NCBI RefSeq assembly: GCF_029537485.1
Contig: NZ_JARPUS010000010.1
Coordinates: 62,001-126,000 of the forward strand
From: Pseudomonas sp. GOM6
GTDB taxonomy: Bacteria; Pseudomonadota; Gammaproteobacteria; Pseudomonadales; Pseudomonadaceae
Reading direction: 5' to 3'
DNA: 64,000 nucleotides
Below, one piece after another: positions 37,852 to 47,446 of this stretch. Positions within the stretch are counted from its first letter, which is position 1, and each line of letters begins with the position of its first letter. A program made the position numbers and the translations under genes. The notes under the pieces were generated by a model, which made no database searches, had not been told where the DNA came from, and saw only the letters and a list, made by a program, of their open reading frames with translations.

Positions 37852-38904
37852 ATGCTGAACAACGACCGCCTGTTGGTGCAGATTCTCCTGCTGGCTCTAC
37901 TGGGCGCATGCGCCTGGGTGCTGGCGCCCTTCTTTTCCGCGCTGTTCTGGGCCGCCGTGCTGGCGTTCGCCAGCTGGCCGCTGATGCGCCTGCTCAGCCG
38001 GGCGCTGGATGGCCGCGCCGCTGCCGCCGCCGGCATCCTGACCGCGGGCTGGATGGTCCTGGTGGCGGTGCCGTTGGTCTGGCTGGGGTTCAATCTGGCC
38101 GATCATATTCGCGACGCCAACGAGATGTTCAAGAACTTCCAGGTCGACGGTCTGCCTGACCCGCCCTCGTGGCTCGGCAGTCTGCCGCTGGTGGGGCAGA
38201 ACCTGGTGGAGTTGTGGCAGCGCGTGGATCGTGAAGGGTCGGAACTGTTCGCGACTGTTCGTCCTTACCTCGGCGAGGTAGGCAACTGGGTACTGGCGCG
38301 CAGTGCCCAGATTGGCGGTGGCATGTTGGAACTGGCGCTGAGCCTTGTGCTGGTGTTCTTCTTCTACCGGGATGGCCCGCGTCTGGCGGCATTTGCCCAG
38401 AGCATGCTGCAACGCCTGATCGGTGGCCGCGCCGAGCACTACCTGGAACTGGTAGCCGGCACTGTGCAACGGGTGGTCAACGGGGTGATCGGTACCGCCG
38501 TGGCCCAGGCCCTGCTGGCATTGATCGGCTTCTATATCGCCGGCATACCCGGTGCCCTGGTGCTAGGCCTGCTGACGTTCGTTCTGAGCCTAATCCCTAT
38601 GGGGCCGCCGCTGATCTGGGCGCCAGCCACGGCCTGGCTGGTGAGCCAGGGCGAGTACGGTATGGCGATCTTCCTCGGCATCTGGGGCGCCTTCGTGGTC
38701 AGCGGCGTGGACAACGTGCTCAAGCCGTACCTGATCAGCCGTGGCGGCAACCTGCCGCTGGTGGTGGTGCTGCTCGGGGTGTTCGGCGGCATCCTCGCCT
38801 TCGGTTTCATGGGCCTGTTCCTCGGACCGACCTTGCTCGCGGTGGCCTTCAACCTGCTCGACGACTGGGTGAAGAACGAGCAGGAACCGCCAGCCCAGGC
38901 ATAA
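37852..38904 (+). CDS. AI-2E family (PerM-like) membrane transporter
   Basis: The 350-residue protein has the AI-2E/PerM layout. Two hydrophobic segments come first, then a hydrophilic domain (about 85-160), then five or more segments. The C-terminal half has QALLALIGFYIAGIPGALVLG and the family motif LIPMGPPLIWAP, then DNVLKPYLISRGGNLP. Members export signals or ions, or act as Na+/H+ antiporters; the cargo here is unknown. GGAAGTGG precedes ATG 37852, which is preferred to 37804. Confidence 0.85.
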   Translation: MLNNDRLLVQILLLALLGACAWVLAPFFSALFWAAVLAFASWPLMRLLSRALDGRAAAAAGILTAGWMVLVAVPLVWLGFNLADHIRDANEMFKNFQVDGLPDPPSWLGSLPLVGQNLVELWQRVDREGSELFATVRPYLGEVGNWVLARSAQIGGGMLELALSLVLVFFFYRDGPRLAAFAQSMLQRLIGGRAEHYLELVAGTVQRVVNGVIGTAVAQALLALIGFYIAGIPGALVLGLLTFVLSLIPMGPPLIWAPATAWLVSQGEYGMAIFLGIWGAFVVSGVDNVLKPYLISRGGNLPLVVVLLGVFGGILAFGFMGLFLGPTLLAVAFNLLDDWVKNEQEPPAQA

Positions 38905-39078
38905 CGGGAGCAGGTTGGCATACACGCCAGACCAGCCTTGGAGCCTTGGTCTGCGAGTGCTAGCCTGCTGCGCCGCCCAAGCGACAGTGCAGGCGCGGCT
39001 ATATCTTGACCGCCACGGTGCCCGCAGAGGTGCCTTACGGTTCAGGGAAGAAAGACCAACACAAACATGGAGCATCTG

Positions 39079-40611
39079 ATGAAAAAGATTGCAGGTATCG
39101 CTGCAGGGGCCGTGCTGGCCATTGCGGCCATCGGCACCGCAGGCGCCTGGTATACCGGCCAACAGCTACCCGGCGTGCTCGACGCATCGATCAAACAGGC
39201 CAACGCCGAAATGGCCAGCAGCCTTCCGGTCCTTGGTCTCAGCGCTTCGCTCGAATTGTTGTCCCTTGACCGTCAGTTCTTCAGCAGCGAAGCACGCTAT
39301 CGCATGGTTTTCACGGTGGAGGGTGAGCCGGTCGAACTGATCGTCACCGACCATATCGAGCACGGCCCATTCCCGCTGTCCCGCCTCAAGCAGGCCAAAC
39401 TGTTGCCAGTCATGGCTACCAGCAACTACGGGCTGGAACAGAACGAAGCCATCGCCAAGTGGTTCGCCGCCAGCGCTGGCAAGTCGCCGCTCAGCGGTCA
39501 GGTGAGTCTGGGCTATGACCGCACGGTGACAGGCACTCTGCAGGTCAGCCCGCTTGAGGCGGCGCTCGATGAGCGTACCTCGGTGAGTTTCAGCGGCCTC
39601 GACGTCGACTTCGACAGCACCGCCGATGCCAAGGCAATCAAGGCGTCTGGCGCGATGGGCAACCTGCGTATCAACTCCAGGCTGGCGTCCACCGACCAGC
39701 CGCTGACCGTCGAGCTCAAGGGGCTGAGCCTGGACAGTCAGACCGAGAAGGGCGCCAGCGACTTCTACCTGGGCCGCAACGAAGTGCGTTTACAGCGTAT
39801 CGAAGTGCTGGCCGACGAGGGCGCTACGGTGGTGTTGCGCGACCTGGTGCAGCGCGATGAAACCAGCGAAACCGATGGCAAACTGGCCGCGCGTTACAGC
39901 TATGACGTCGGCATGATCAGCTACCAGGGCCACGACCTCGGGGCTGCGCAGATGCAATGGAGCCTGAAGAGCCTTGATGGTGCGGCACTGCAGTCACTGG
40001 TCGGCCTGTATGGCGAGCTGATGCAGGGCGGCGGGCAACACCTGGAAACCAGCGGCGACAGTACCGTCCCATCGCTGTCTGAAGCGCAGCAGGCACAGCT
40101 GATGGTCGATGTCGACAAGCTGCTGGCCGGCAACCCGGGCATCGCCCTGGAGCGGTTGGCGTTCAAGACTGCCAGCGGCGAAAGCAGCCTGAGCCTGTCG
40201 CTGGAACTGAATAAACCGGAATCCTTCGAGTTGCCGCCAGCGGAGCTGGCCAAGCAGTTGATTACCCAACTGGATGCCAAGGTGGCTGTGTCCAAGGCGA
40301 TGATCGGTGACATGGTGGGGCTGCAGGCGGCTATCGCCGGCGAGACCGACCTGCAGGCGATCGCCCAACAGGCCTCGATGATGGGTGACATGGCCGGCGG
40401 CATGGCACAGGCCACCGAGTTGGCCAGGCTGGAGGGCGACAGCATCGTTTCGACACTGCACTACGCCGATGACAAGGTGGATTTCAACGGCAAGTCGATG
40501 ACGGTCGAGGAGTTTGTCGCGATGGCATTCACCACAGGCTCAGGCCTGGGTGGACTTGGCGCTGGTGACATGCATGAAGAGCAGTCGGAACTGGATGTGA
40601 TCGAGCGGTAA
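39079..40611 (+). CDS. DUF945 (YdgA-like) envelope protein
   Basis: The 510-residue protein has an N-terminal hydrophobic anchor or signal (IAGIAAGAVLAIAAIGTAGAW). A long beta-rich region follows, with FDSTADAKAIKASGAMGNL and many short repeats. It fits the DUF945/YdgA family of periplasmic proteins tethered to the inner membrane, with no defined role. GGAG eight bases upstream favours ATG 39079 over 39067. A terminator follows directly. Confidence 0.78.
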   Translation: MKKIAGIAAGAVLAIAAIGTAGAWYTGQQLPGVLDASIKQANAEMASSLPVLGLSASLELLSLDRQFFSSEARYRMVFTVEGEPVELIVTDHIEHGPFPLSRLKQAKLLPVMATSNYGLEQNEAIAKWFAASAGKSPLSGQVSLGYDRTVTGTLQVSPLEAALDERTSVSFSGLDVDFDSTADAKAIKASGAMGNLRINSRLASTDQPLTVELKGLSLDSQTEKGASDFYLGRNEVRLQRIEVLADEGATVVLRDLVQRDETSETDGKLAARYSYDVGMISYQGHDLGAAQMQWSLKSLDGAALQSLVGLYGELMQGGGQHLETSGDSTVPSLSEAQQAQLMVDVDKLLAGNPGIALERLAFKTASGESSLSLSLELNKPESFELPPAELAKQLITQLDAKVAVSKAMIGDMVGLQAAIAGETDLQAIAQQASMMGDMAGGMAQATELARLEGDSIVSTLHYADDKVDFNGKSMTVEEFVAMAFTTGSGLGGLGAGDMHEEQSELDVIER

Positions 40612-40636
40612 CCGATTCGCTCGCCCACGGCTGAAC

Positions 40637-40672
40637 AAGGCCCGCCTCTCGTCAGAGTCGCGGGCCTTTTTG
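40637..40672 (+). terminator. Intrinsic terminator after the DUF945 gene
   Basis: AAGGCCCGC (40637-40645) pairs with GCGGGCCTT (40660-40668), followed by TTTTG. The loop is 14 bases. Confidence 0.85.
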
Positions 40673-40710
40673 TTTCAGGTTGAAGCGTGAGAGGTGGGCA
40701 GAAGCCGCGC

Positions 40711-41718
40711 TTAACCATGCTCCTGCTCGTACTTGTCCAGCGTGTCGGCAGCAATCTGTCGACCGAGCTGGATCAACTCCGGCGCCTTGTGGAACTCGAA
40801 GAAGCGGCATACCCGCTTGGGTACGTTGATCAGGATATCCGGCGGGTAGCCGGCGATCTTGTACTGAGCCAGAGACGTCTGCATGACCTCGAAGCTTTGG
40901 TTGACCAGTTCCAGCAGCGAAGCCGGACCGACCGCACCCACCACCTGCGAGTCGCTGGCGGATTTGGGCGCGCTTTCCTCCTTGGGGGCAGGCTTTGGCT
41001 GGCTGGTTTCGACCCAGGGATTTTCCAGTGCCAGCATGGCTTCACCTTCTTCCTCCTCATCGGTTTCGCGGCGCAGGAAGGGTAGGCGGGCGCTGAGCGA
41101 GCCCATCAGATGGTCGATCTTGCCCTTGATCGCCGCCGGCCGTTCGATCACCGGCAGCTGGTAGTGCTTCTGGTTGAGGGCGTTGAGGTTGACCGCGACG
41201 ATCAAGTCGCAGTGGCTGGATACCACCGGCACGATGGGCAGCGGGTTGAGCAGGCCGCCATCGACCAGCATGCGCGAGCCCTGGGTTACCGGAGTAAACA
41301 GGCTGGGGATGGCCGCGGAGGCGCGCATGGCCTTGTGCAGACAGCCTTCCTGGAACCAGATTTCCTGCTGGTTGGTCAGGTCGGTGGCGACCGCTGTATA
41401 GGGAATCGCCAGGCTTTCGATATCGATCTCGCCGACGATCTCGTGGATCTTGCCGAACACCTTCTCGCCGCGAATGGCACCCAGGCGGAAGCTGACGTCG
41501 AGCAGGCGCAGCACGTCCAGGTAGTCCAGGCTTTCCGTCCACTCGCGGTACTCGCCCAGCTTGCCGGCGGCGTAGATGCCGCCAACCACGGCGCCCATGG
41601 AGCAACCAGCAATGCAGCCGATCTCATAGCCGCGGGCTTCCAGTTCCTCGATCACGCCGATGTGCGCATACCCGCGCGCTCCGCCGGAGCCCAATACCAG
41701 TGCTACTCGCTTGCTCAT
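40711..41718 (-). CDS. Patatin-like phospholipase, RssA-type
   Basis: The 335-residue protein has the patatin oxyanion motif GSGGARG (10-16), the nucleophile Ser40 in GCSMG, and the dyad aspartate in VDGGLLNPLP near residue 153. It belongs to the bacterial RssA/YlbK group of cytoplasmic serine lipases. Its C-terminal part (about 240-335) includes an Ala/Pro/Lys-rich linker and a conserved helical end. GGGGGA precedes ATG 41718. It is divergent from a small lipoprotein gene. Confidence 0.85.
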   Translation of the reverse strand: MSKRVALVLGSGGARGYAHIGVIEELEARGYEIGCIAGCSMGAVVGGIYAAGKLGEYREWTESLDYLDVLRLLDVSFRLGAIRGEKVFGKIHEIVGEIDIESLAIPYTAVATDLTNQQEIWFQEGCLHKAMRASAAIPSLFTPVTQGSRMLVDGGLLNPLPIVPVVSSHCDLIVAVNLNALNQKHYQLPVIERPAAIKGKIDHLMGSLSARLPFLRRETDEEEEGEAMLALENPWVETSQPKPAPKEESAPKSASDSQVVGAVGPASLLELVNQSFEVMQTSLAQYKIAGYPPDILINVPKRVCRFFEFHKAPELIQLGRQIAADTLDKYEQEHG

Positions 41719-41854
41719 ATAAATCCCCCGGAAAAACCTCTCGAACATACCCGCCTAGAGCCACTGCGCCAACCTTGGCTGTTAGACTGCGGCGCGCAGG
41801 GCACTTTGCTGCGGATCGCCAATCAAAGTCGCCACCCCATCTCTGGAGAACACC

Positions 41855-42133
41855 ATGACAAGAATCGCCGCTCTGATGTTTTCGGCTTTTGCCCTGGCCG
41901 GTTGTGCCGGGAAAACGGCTTACCGCGACAGCTGTGCCAATCAACTGGATGCGGCCTGGCGCGAACTGGACATCGCCAAGGCCGAAGGTTTCGCCGGCAC
42001 CGTGAGTTACTCCAAGGCGCTGGCTTTGCTGACGACGGCCAAGACCTCGCAGCAGTTCGAGGGTTATCAGAGCTGCACCGAAAACGCGGAGAAAGCGCGT
42101 TTTTACATTCGCGAATCCCGCGCCGGGCGCTAA
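41855..42133 (+). CDS. Small outer- or inner-membrane lipoprotein
   Basis: The 92-residue protein has a lipoprotein signal peptide with lipobox ALAGC (Cys17). The mature part is a short helical domain with two cysteines (Cys26 and Cys72) and segments such as AWRELDIAKAEGFAGTVSY. No Asp follows Cys17 (the next residue is Ala), so sorting to the outer membrane is likely. I do not recognise a named family. GGAGA lies before ATG 41855, and the flavin reductase gene follows five bases later. Confidence 0.72.
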   Translation: MTRIAALMFSAFALAGCAGKTAYRDSCANQLDAAWRELDIAKAEGFAGTVSYSKALALLTTAKTSQQFEGYQSCTENAEKARFYIRESRAGR

Positions 42134-42138
42134 ATACC

Positions 42139-42744
42139 ATGCAACTGGATTTCACCACCTTGTCGCCCTTGGAGGCTTACCGCTGGCTGGCCTCCAGTGT
42201 TACTCCGCGACCGATCGCCTGGGTATCGACGCGCTCAGCCTCAGGCCGGGACAACCTTGCACCTTTCAGTTTTTTTCAGGTGATCAGCGATGAGCCGCCG
42301 ACGCTGATGGTGAACGTCGGCAGCCGTGATGATGGCAGTCTGAAAGACACCCTGCGCAATGCCCAGGACAGTGGCGAACTGGTCATTCAGTTGGTCAGTC
42401 ACGCTCAGGCAGAGGCGATGAATGCGTCGGCGGCAGTGCTGGCCCACGGCGTCAGCGAGTTCGAGCACTGCGCCATTGCCGGGGTGCCGGCCGAGCGGGT
42501 GAGCGCCTTGCGCGTCAGCGGTGCCCCGGTGGTTTTCGAGTGCCGAGTGGCGCAGATACAGCCCTATCCGGCACAACAGCCCAATTGCCATCTGATCTTC
42601 GCCGAGGTGCTGCTGGCGCATATCGACGATGCGGTGCTGAATGAGCAGGGCCGTCTCGATCCACAGCGTCTCGACCTGGTCGGGCGTCTCGGTGGCAGCC
42701 ACTACTGTCGCACCACCGAGACGTTTGCGCTGCTCAGGCCCTGA
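42139..42744 (+). CDS. Flavin reductase-like FMN-binding protein
   Basis: The 201-residue protein fits the flavin reductase-like split-barrel family. It has SSVTPRPIAWVSTRSASG, then NLAPFSFFQVISDEPPTLMV, the conserved FMN-contact region, and the C-terminal GGSHYCRT. Members reduce FMN for partner monooxygenases or act as FMN proteins; no partner gene is adjacent. Its last 11 bases overlap the end of the convergent P-type ATPase gene. Confidence 0.83.
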   Translation: MQLDFTTLSPLEAYRWLASSVTPRPIAWVSTRSASGRDNLAPFSFFQVISDEPPTLMVNVGSRDDGSLKDTLRNAQDSGELVIQLVSHAQAEAMNASAAVLAHGVSEFEHCAIAGVPAERVSALRVSGAPVVFECRVAQIQPYPAQQPNCHLIFAEVLLAHIDDAVLNEQGRLDPQRLDLVGRLGGSHYCRTTETFALLRP

Positions 42745-45415
42745 ATCCACTCAGGCGCTTTTCCAACTCAGTCAGCCCGCAGACGAGCAGCGCCACACCC
42801 AGGCATAGGCCCCAGGCCGAAAACGCCAGCGGTACGGTGCCGAACAGCTTTTGCAGTGGCGGCCAATAGGTAAAGGCTGCCTGCAGCAGGAGTATGCAGC
42901 TCACCATGGCCCACACCATCGGATTGCTGGCGTGGTCGAAGCGCGCTGGGCCGTGCAGGCGGCGGGTGGTGAAGAGAAAGCCGACTTCACCGGCGACCAG
43001 CGCATTGACGGCCAGGGTGCGGGACATTTCCACAGACCAGCCCCAGCGTTGCGCCAGGAGAAACAGGCTGAGGCTGGCGATGGTCAGCAGCAGCGATACG
43101 TAGCTGATTTTCCACAGCAGCCTGGCGGACAGCAGCGGCGCTCTGGGATCGCGCGGTGGGCGTTGCATCAGCTGGTTTTCCGCAGGCTCGAAGGCCAGGG
43201 CGAGGGCGAGTGTCACCGCGGTGACCATGTTCACCCAGAGGATCTGCAACGGCGTGATTGGCAGCGTCAAGCCCAGCCCGATGGCCATCAGCAGCACCAG
43301 TGCCTGGCCGCCGTTGGTGGGCAGGATGAACAGGATCGACTTCTTCAGGTTGTCGTAGACAGTACGGCCTTCCTCCACCGCATGAGCGATGGTGGCGAAG
43401 TTGTCGTCAGCCAGCACCATCTGCGAAGCCTCCTGAGCTGCTTCGGTGCCCTTGATGCCCATGGCGATGCCGATATCGGCACGTTTCAGCGCGGGAGCAT
43501 CGTTGACGCCATCGCCGGTCATGGCAACGCGTTGGCCGCTGGCCTGCAGCCGTTCGACCAGACGCAACTTGTGGCCTGGGTCAGTGCGGGCAAACACATG
43601 GGTGTCGGCCAGCCGTGCCTCCAGCGCCGCATCGTCGAGCTGGTCAATCTCGGCGCCCGTCAGCGGCGCGGCGCCGCCCAGCCCCAGACGCCGTGCAATG
43701 GCAGCGGCGGTGGCGGCATGGTCACCGGTGATCATCTTTACCCCGATACCGGCGCGGTGGCACTCGGCAATGGCGCGGATGGCTTCCTCGCGCGGAGGGT
43801 CAATCATGCCCACCAGGCCGAGCAGGATGAAGTCGCCGTCCAGGTCGGCATATTCCAGCTGGCTTTGTGGCCGCCCCAGCGGGCGCATGGCCAGGCCGAT
43901 CATGCGCAAACCCTGGCTGGCACCTTCATCCAAGTGTCGTTGCCACAGGCCTGGATCGAGCGGTTTGGCGCTACCGCCCTGCCACTGGCGATTGCACACC
44001 TCCAGCAGACGCTCGGGCGCACCGATCATGTAGATCAGGCCGTGCCCCCCATGATCGTGGTGCAGGCTGGCCAGGCAACGCCGTTCGGAACTGAACGGAA
44101 TGCTATCGACGCGGGGTAGATTGGCGGCCTCTCGCTCCGGGTTCAGCGCCAGCTTGCCGGCCAGCGTCAGCAGTGCCGCTTCGGTCGGGTCACCGGTGAT
44201 GCACCACTGTTCGTCGCACAGATGCAGGCTGGCGCTGTTGGCCAGCAGACCGGCGCGGGTCAATTCACGCAGATCATCGGCGCTGTCCAGTGCGCAGAGT
44301 TGGCCGTCATCGCAGTACACGCTGCCCAGTGGGGCATAGCCGATGCCGTCGACCTGATAACGATGCTCGCCGGTGAATACCTGCTGTATGGTCATTTCGT
44401 TACGGGTCAGGGTGCCGGTCTTGTCCGAGCAGATGGTGGTGACCGCGCCGAGGCTTTCCACTGCTGGCAGGCGGCGGATGATCGCGCTGCGGCCGGCCAT
44501 GCGGCGCACGCCGAGGGCGAGGATGATGGTCAGCACCGCCGGCAGGCCTTCCGGAATCGCCGCCACGGCCAGGCCAACGGCGGCCAACAGCATGTCTTCA
44601 CTGGAATAGTCGCGTACCAGGGTGCCGAATATGAACGTTACGGCTGCCAGGGCCAGGATGATCAGCGTCAGTTGTCGGGCAAAACGCGCCATGTCGGCGA
44701 GCAGAGGTGTCTGTAGGCTTTCTACATGGCCCAGCAGGTGATTGATGCGACCAAGTTCGGTATGCGCTCCGGTGGCCACCACCAGGCCCGTGCCGCTGCC
44801 GGCGCTGACCAGAGTGCCGGAGTAGGCCATGCTACCGCGGTCGCCCAGGCTGGCTTCGATGTGGACGGCGGCGGTGAATTTGTCTGCCGGAACCGATTCG
44901 CCGGTCAGTGCCGCCTCCTCGATGCGCAGGTCGCGGGCTTCGAGAAGCCGCAGGTCCGCAGGAACCCGATCGCCGGCCTCGAGCAGAACCAGGTCGCCCG
45001 GTACCAGTTCCTCAGCGGGGATGTGCAGCACCTGGCCGTCGCGGCGTACCCGCGCCTTCAGCGTGAGCATGTTCTGGATTGCGTGCATGGCCTGTTCGGC
45101 CTTGCCTTCCTGAACGAAGCCTACTGCGGCGTTGATCAACACCACGGCGAAGATCACGCTGCTGTCGACCCACTCGCCCAGCAGCATGGTCGCCACGCCC
45201 GCGATGAGCAGCACATAGATCAGCAGGTTGTGGAACTGCAGCGCAAAACGCAGCAGCGGACCTTTGCCGGGGCGTTGCGGCAGGCGGTTCTGGCCATGCT
45301 CTGCCAGGCGTCTGGCCGCTTCGCCGCTGTCCAGGCCGGCAGGATGACTGGACAGGCGCTCCAGGCTTTCGGCGGCGGGCAAGGCGTGCCAGTGAGTGCG
45401 CGGTGGAGCGTTCAT
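42734..45415 (-). CDS. P2-type cation-transporting ATPase of unknown ion
   Basis: The 893-residue pump has the N-terminal cation ATPase domain, the TGES loop (ALTGESVPADK), and the phosphorylation site DKTGTLT near residue 328. The hinge motif MTGDGVNDAPALKRADIG and ten transmembrane segments are also present. M4 keeps AIPEGLPAV. In M5 the place of the calcium-site glutamate is Gln (PTNGGQALV), and in M6 the place of the aspartate is Ala (VNMVTAVTLA), so it is probably not a standard Ca2+ pump. GGGAGG precedes ATG 45415. It is divergent from moxR. Confidence 0.88.
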   Translation of the reverse strand: MNAPPRTHWHALPAAESLERLSSHPAGLDSGEAARRLAEHGQNRLPQRPGKGPLLRFALQFHNLLIYVLLIAGVATMLLGEWVDSSVIFAVVLINAAVGFVQEGKAEQAMHAIQNMLTLKARVRRDGQVLHIPAEELVPGDLVLLEAGDRVPADLRLLEARDLRIEEAALTGESVPADKFTAAVHIEASLGDRGSMAYSGTLVSAGSGTGLVVATGAHTELGRINHLLGHVESLQTPLLADMARFARQLTLIILALAAVTFIFGTLVRDYSSEDMLLAAVGLAVAAIPEGLPAVLTIILALGVRRMAGRSAIIRRLPAVESLGAVTTICSDKTGTLTRNEMTIQQVFTGEHRYQVDGIGYAPLGSVYCDDGQLCALDSADDLRELTRAGLLANSASLHLCDEQWCITGDPTEAALLTLAGKLALNPEREAANLPRVDSIPFSSERRCLASLHHDHGGHGLIYMIGAPERLLEVCNRQWQGGSAKPLDPGLWQRHLDEGASQGLRMIGLAMRPLGRPQSQLEYADLDGDFILLGLVGMIDPPREEAIRAIAECHRAGIGVKMITGDHAATAAAIARRLGLGGAAPLTGAEIDQLDDAALEARLADTHVFARTDPGHKLRLVERLQASGQRVAMTGDGVNDAPALKRADIGIAMGIKGTEAAQEASQMVLADDNFATIAHAVEEGRTVYDNLKKSILFILPTNGGQALVLLMAIGLGLTLPITPLQILWVNMVTAVTLALALAFEPAENQLMQRPPRDPRAPLLSARLLWKISYVSLLLTIASLSLFLLAQRWGWSVEMSRTLAVNALVAGEVGFLFTTRRLHGPARFDHASNPMVWAMVSCILLLQAAFTYWPPLQKLFGTVPLAFSAWGLCLGVALLVCGLTELEKRLSGFRA

Positions 45416-45578
45416 GGTGGCCTCCCAGCTGAAGTCTCGGTATCAACAGTAAGGCCTGGACGAGAAGCCATCTTGACTCCCGTCAGCTCTGCGACAGATT
45501 CGTCAGCAAAGATTGCGATGGCTTTGCCGATGCTCCGGCTATCAGTAGGATCGGACTTTTACCCGCTGGAGAGCTGTG

Positions 45579-46496
45579 ATGCGGCCGAAGATGGATGCCT
45601 GTCTGGATGCGATCAACCAGGTAGTGCTGGGCAAGGATCATCAGGTGCGCCTGGCGCTGACCTGTCTGCTGGCGCGTGGTCATCTGCTGATCGAGGACCT
45701 GCCCGGCATGGGCAAAACCACCCTGAGCCAGGCCTTGGCGCGAGTGCTGGGGCTTTCCTACCAGCGCATCCAGTTCACCTCGGACCTGCTCCCGGGCGAC
45801 ATTCTCGGCACTTCGGTGTTCGATAAGGACAGTGGGCAATTCGTCTTCCATCCTGGGCCGATCTTCGCCGAACTGGTGTTGGCGGACGAAATCAACCGCG
45901 CCACACCGAAGAGCCAGAGCGCGCTGCTGGAAGCCATGGAGGAGGGCCAGGTGACCATCGAGGGGGCCACGCGGCCGCTGCCGGAACCCTTCTTCGTCAT
46001 CGCCACGCAGAACCCGGTCAGCTCCGGCGGCACCTTTTCGTTGCCGGAGTCGCAGCTGGATCGCTTCCTCATGCGTTTGTCGTTGGGCTACCCGGCGCGG
46101 GCGGCGGAAAAGTCGCTGCTGCTGGGCGAGGCGAGGCGAGATCTGCTGCCGCGCCTGGAGCCGTTGCTCAATCATGCCGAACTGGCCGCCATCCAGGCGC
46201 TGATCCCCCAGGTGCGCGCCAGTGATGCGCTGGTGGATTACGTCTTGCGCCTGGTCGAGGCGACGCGCAGCGAGCCGCAGTTCGCCTGGGGCCTGTCACC
46301 ACGCGCCAGCCTGGCGTTGTTGGCAGCCGCGCGGGCCTGGGCCTTCCTGGCCCATCGCGACTATGTGATTCCCGAGGATGTGCAGGCCGTGTTGCCGGCG
46401 GTGGTGGGGCACCGTCTGCGCGAGCGGGCCGACCCGGCCGGGCATGGCGGCGGCACGCTGGTGCAATGGCTGCTGCGCGAGGTGGCGGCAGTCTGA
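45579..46496 (+). CDS. MoxR-family AAA+ ATPase
   Basis: The 305-residue ATPase has Walker A LPGMGKTTLS (about 41-50), Walker B LVLADEINRATPKSQSALLEAMEE near 98-120, and sensor 1 ATQNPVSSGGTF. MoxR ATPases act as chaperones for the assembly or regulation of partner complexes, typically encoded beside DUF58 proteins as here. GGAGA is six bases before ATG 45579. Its stop overlaps the next start by one base. Confidence 0.92.
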   Translation: MRPKMDACLDAINQVVLGKDHQVRLALTCLLARGHLLIEDLPGMGKTTLSQALARVLGLSYQRIQFTSDLLPGDILGTSVFDKDSGQFVFHPGPIFAELVLADEINRATPKSQSALLEAMEEGQVTIEGATRPLPEPFFVIATQNPVSSGGTFSLPESQLDRFLMRLSLGYPARAAEKSLLLGEARRDLLPRLEPLLNHAELAAIQALIPQVRASDALVDYVLRLVEATRSEPQFAWGLSPRASLALLAAARAWAFLAHRDYVIPEDVQAVLPAVVGHRLRERADPAGHGGGTLVQWLLREVAAV

Positions 46497-47446
46497 TGAC
46501 GCTCAAGGCTCGTTGGCGCAACTGGATCGCCCGACGCATTCCGGCAGCGTCGCAGGTTCAGCTGAACCAGCGGCGCATCTTCATCATGCCGGATCGGGTC
46601 GGGGCGGCCTTTACCGTGCTGCTGGTACTGATGCTGCTGGCCGGGATCAACTACGAAAACAGCCTGGCCTACGGCCTGACCTTTCTGCTGGCGGCGATTT
46701 TCGTGATCGCCATCCTGCACACCTATCGCAACTTCAGCGGCCTGATCCTCAAGGCCGGCGCCAGCGGTGCGGTATTTCTCGGCGAGCCGGCGCGTTTTCG
46801 GGTGCGCCTGGAGAGTGCCGGGCACCCGCACCAGGCCATCGCCCTGGGCTGGCCGGAGCAGCCTCTACAGGTTCAGGATGTCCCGGCAGGTGGCGAGAGC
46901 GAATGCGAGCTCGGCCTGCCGACCCTGCGTCGTGGCTGGCTTCGCCCGCAGCGCATGCGGGTGGAGAGCCGCTTTCCGCTGGGCATTCTGGTGGCCTGGA
47001 GCTGGGTCGACCTGGATCAGGCCGTACTGGTCTACCCGCGCCCGCTGGAGGGTGATCTGCCCCTGGCTGCGGGAGGCGGCGACGATGACGAGGAAGAGGG
47101 ACTTCGCGCCAGCGGGCAGGGCGCTGATGACTACCAGGGTTTGCGCAGCTATCAGCCGGGCGACTCGCGCCGGCGTTTGCACTGGAAGGCCTTTTCTCGC
47201 GGCCAGGGCCTGCTGGTCAAGGATTTCGCCGCATTGAGCGGGCGCGATCTGTGGCTGGATTTCCAGGCGCTGGGCGGCGACATCGAGGCGCGCCTGTCGC
47301 TGCTGTGTCACTGGGTGCTGCAACTGGATGCCCGCCAGCAGGCTTATGGCCTGCGCCTGCCCGGTTTCGAGCGTTCGCCGGACTATGGCGACACCCATCG
47401 CGAGGCCTGCCTGCGAGCCCTGGCACTCTATGGAGAACGGCCATGA
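46496..47446 (+). CDS. DUF58 domain membrane protein
   Basis: The 316-residue protein has two hydrophobic segments (about 36-80) followed by a soluble part. The DUF58 signature GDSRRRLHWKAFSRGQGLLVKDF is near residues 221-243, and an acidic stretch DDDEEEG lies just before it. DUF58 proteins are companions of MoxR and transglutaminase-like membrane proteins. The start overlaps moxR by one base and the end overlaps tgpA by four, so the three are tightly co-translated. Confidence 0.85.
   Translation: MTLKARWRNWIARRIPAASQVQLNQRRIFIMPDRVGAAFTVLLVLMLLAGINYENSLAYGLTFLLAAIFVIAILHTYRNFSGLILKAGASGAVFLGEPARFRVRLESAGHPHQAIALGWPEQPLQVQDVPAGGESECELGLPTLRRGWLRPQRMRVESRFPLGILVAWSWVDLDQAVLVYPRPLEGDLPLAAGGGDDDEEEGLRASGQGADDYQGLRSYQPGDSRRRLHWKAFSRGQGLLVKDFAALSGRDLWLDFQALGGDIEARLSLLCHWVLQLDARQQAYGLRLPGFERSPDYGDTHREACLRALALYGERP

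Noticed and set aside
45473..45510. TTGACT with a weak -10 and two CGTCAGC copies before moxR
   Set aside because: The -10 is poor and the repeat is short; chance occurrence cannot be excluded.
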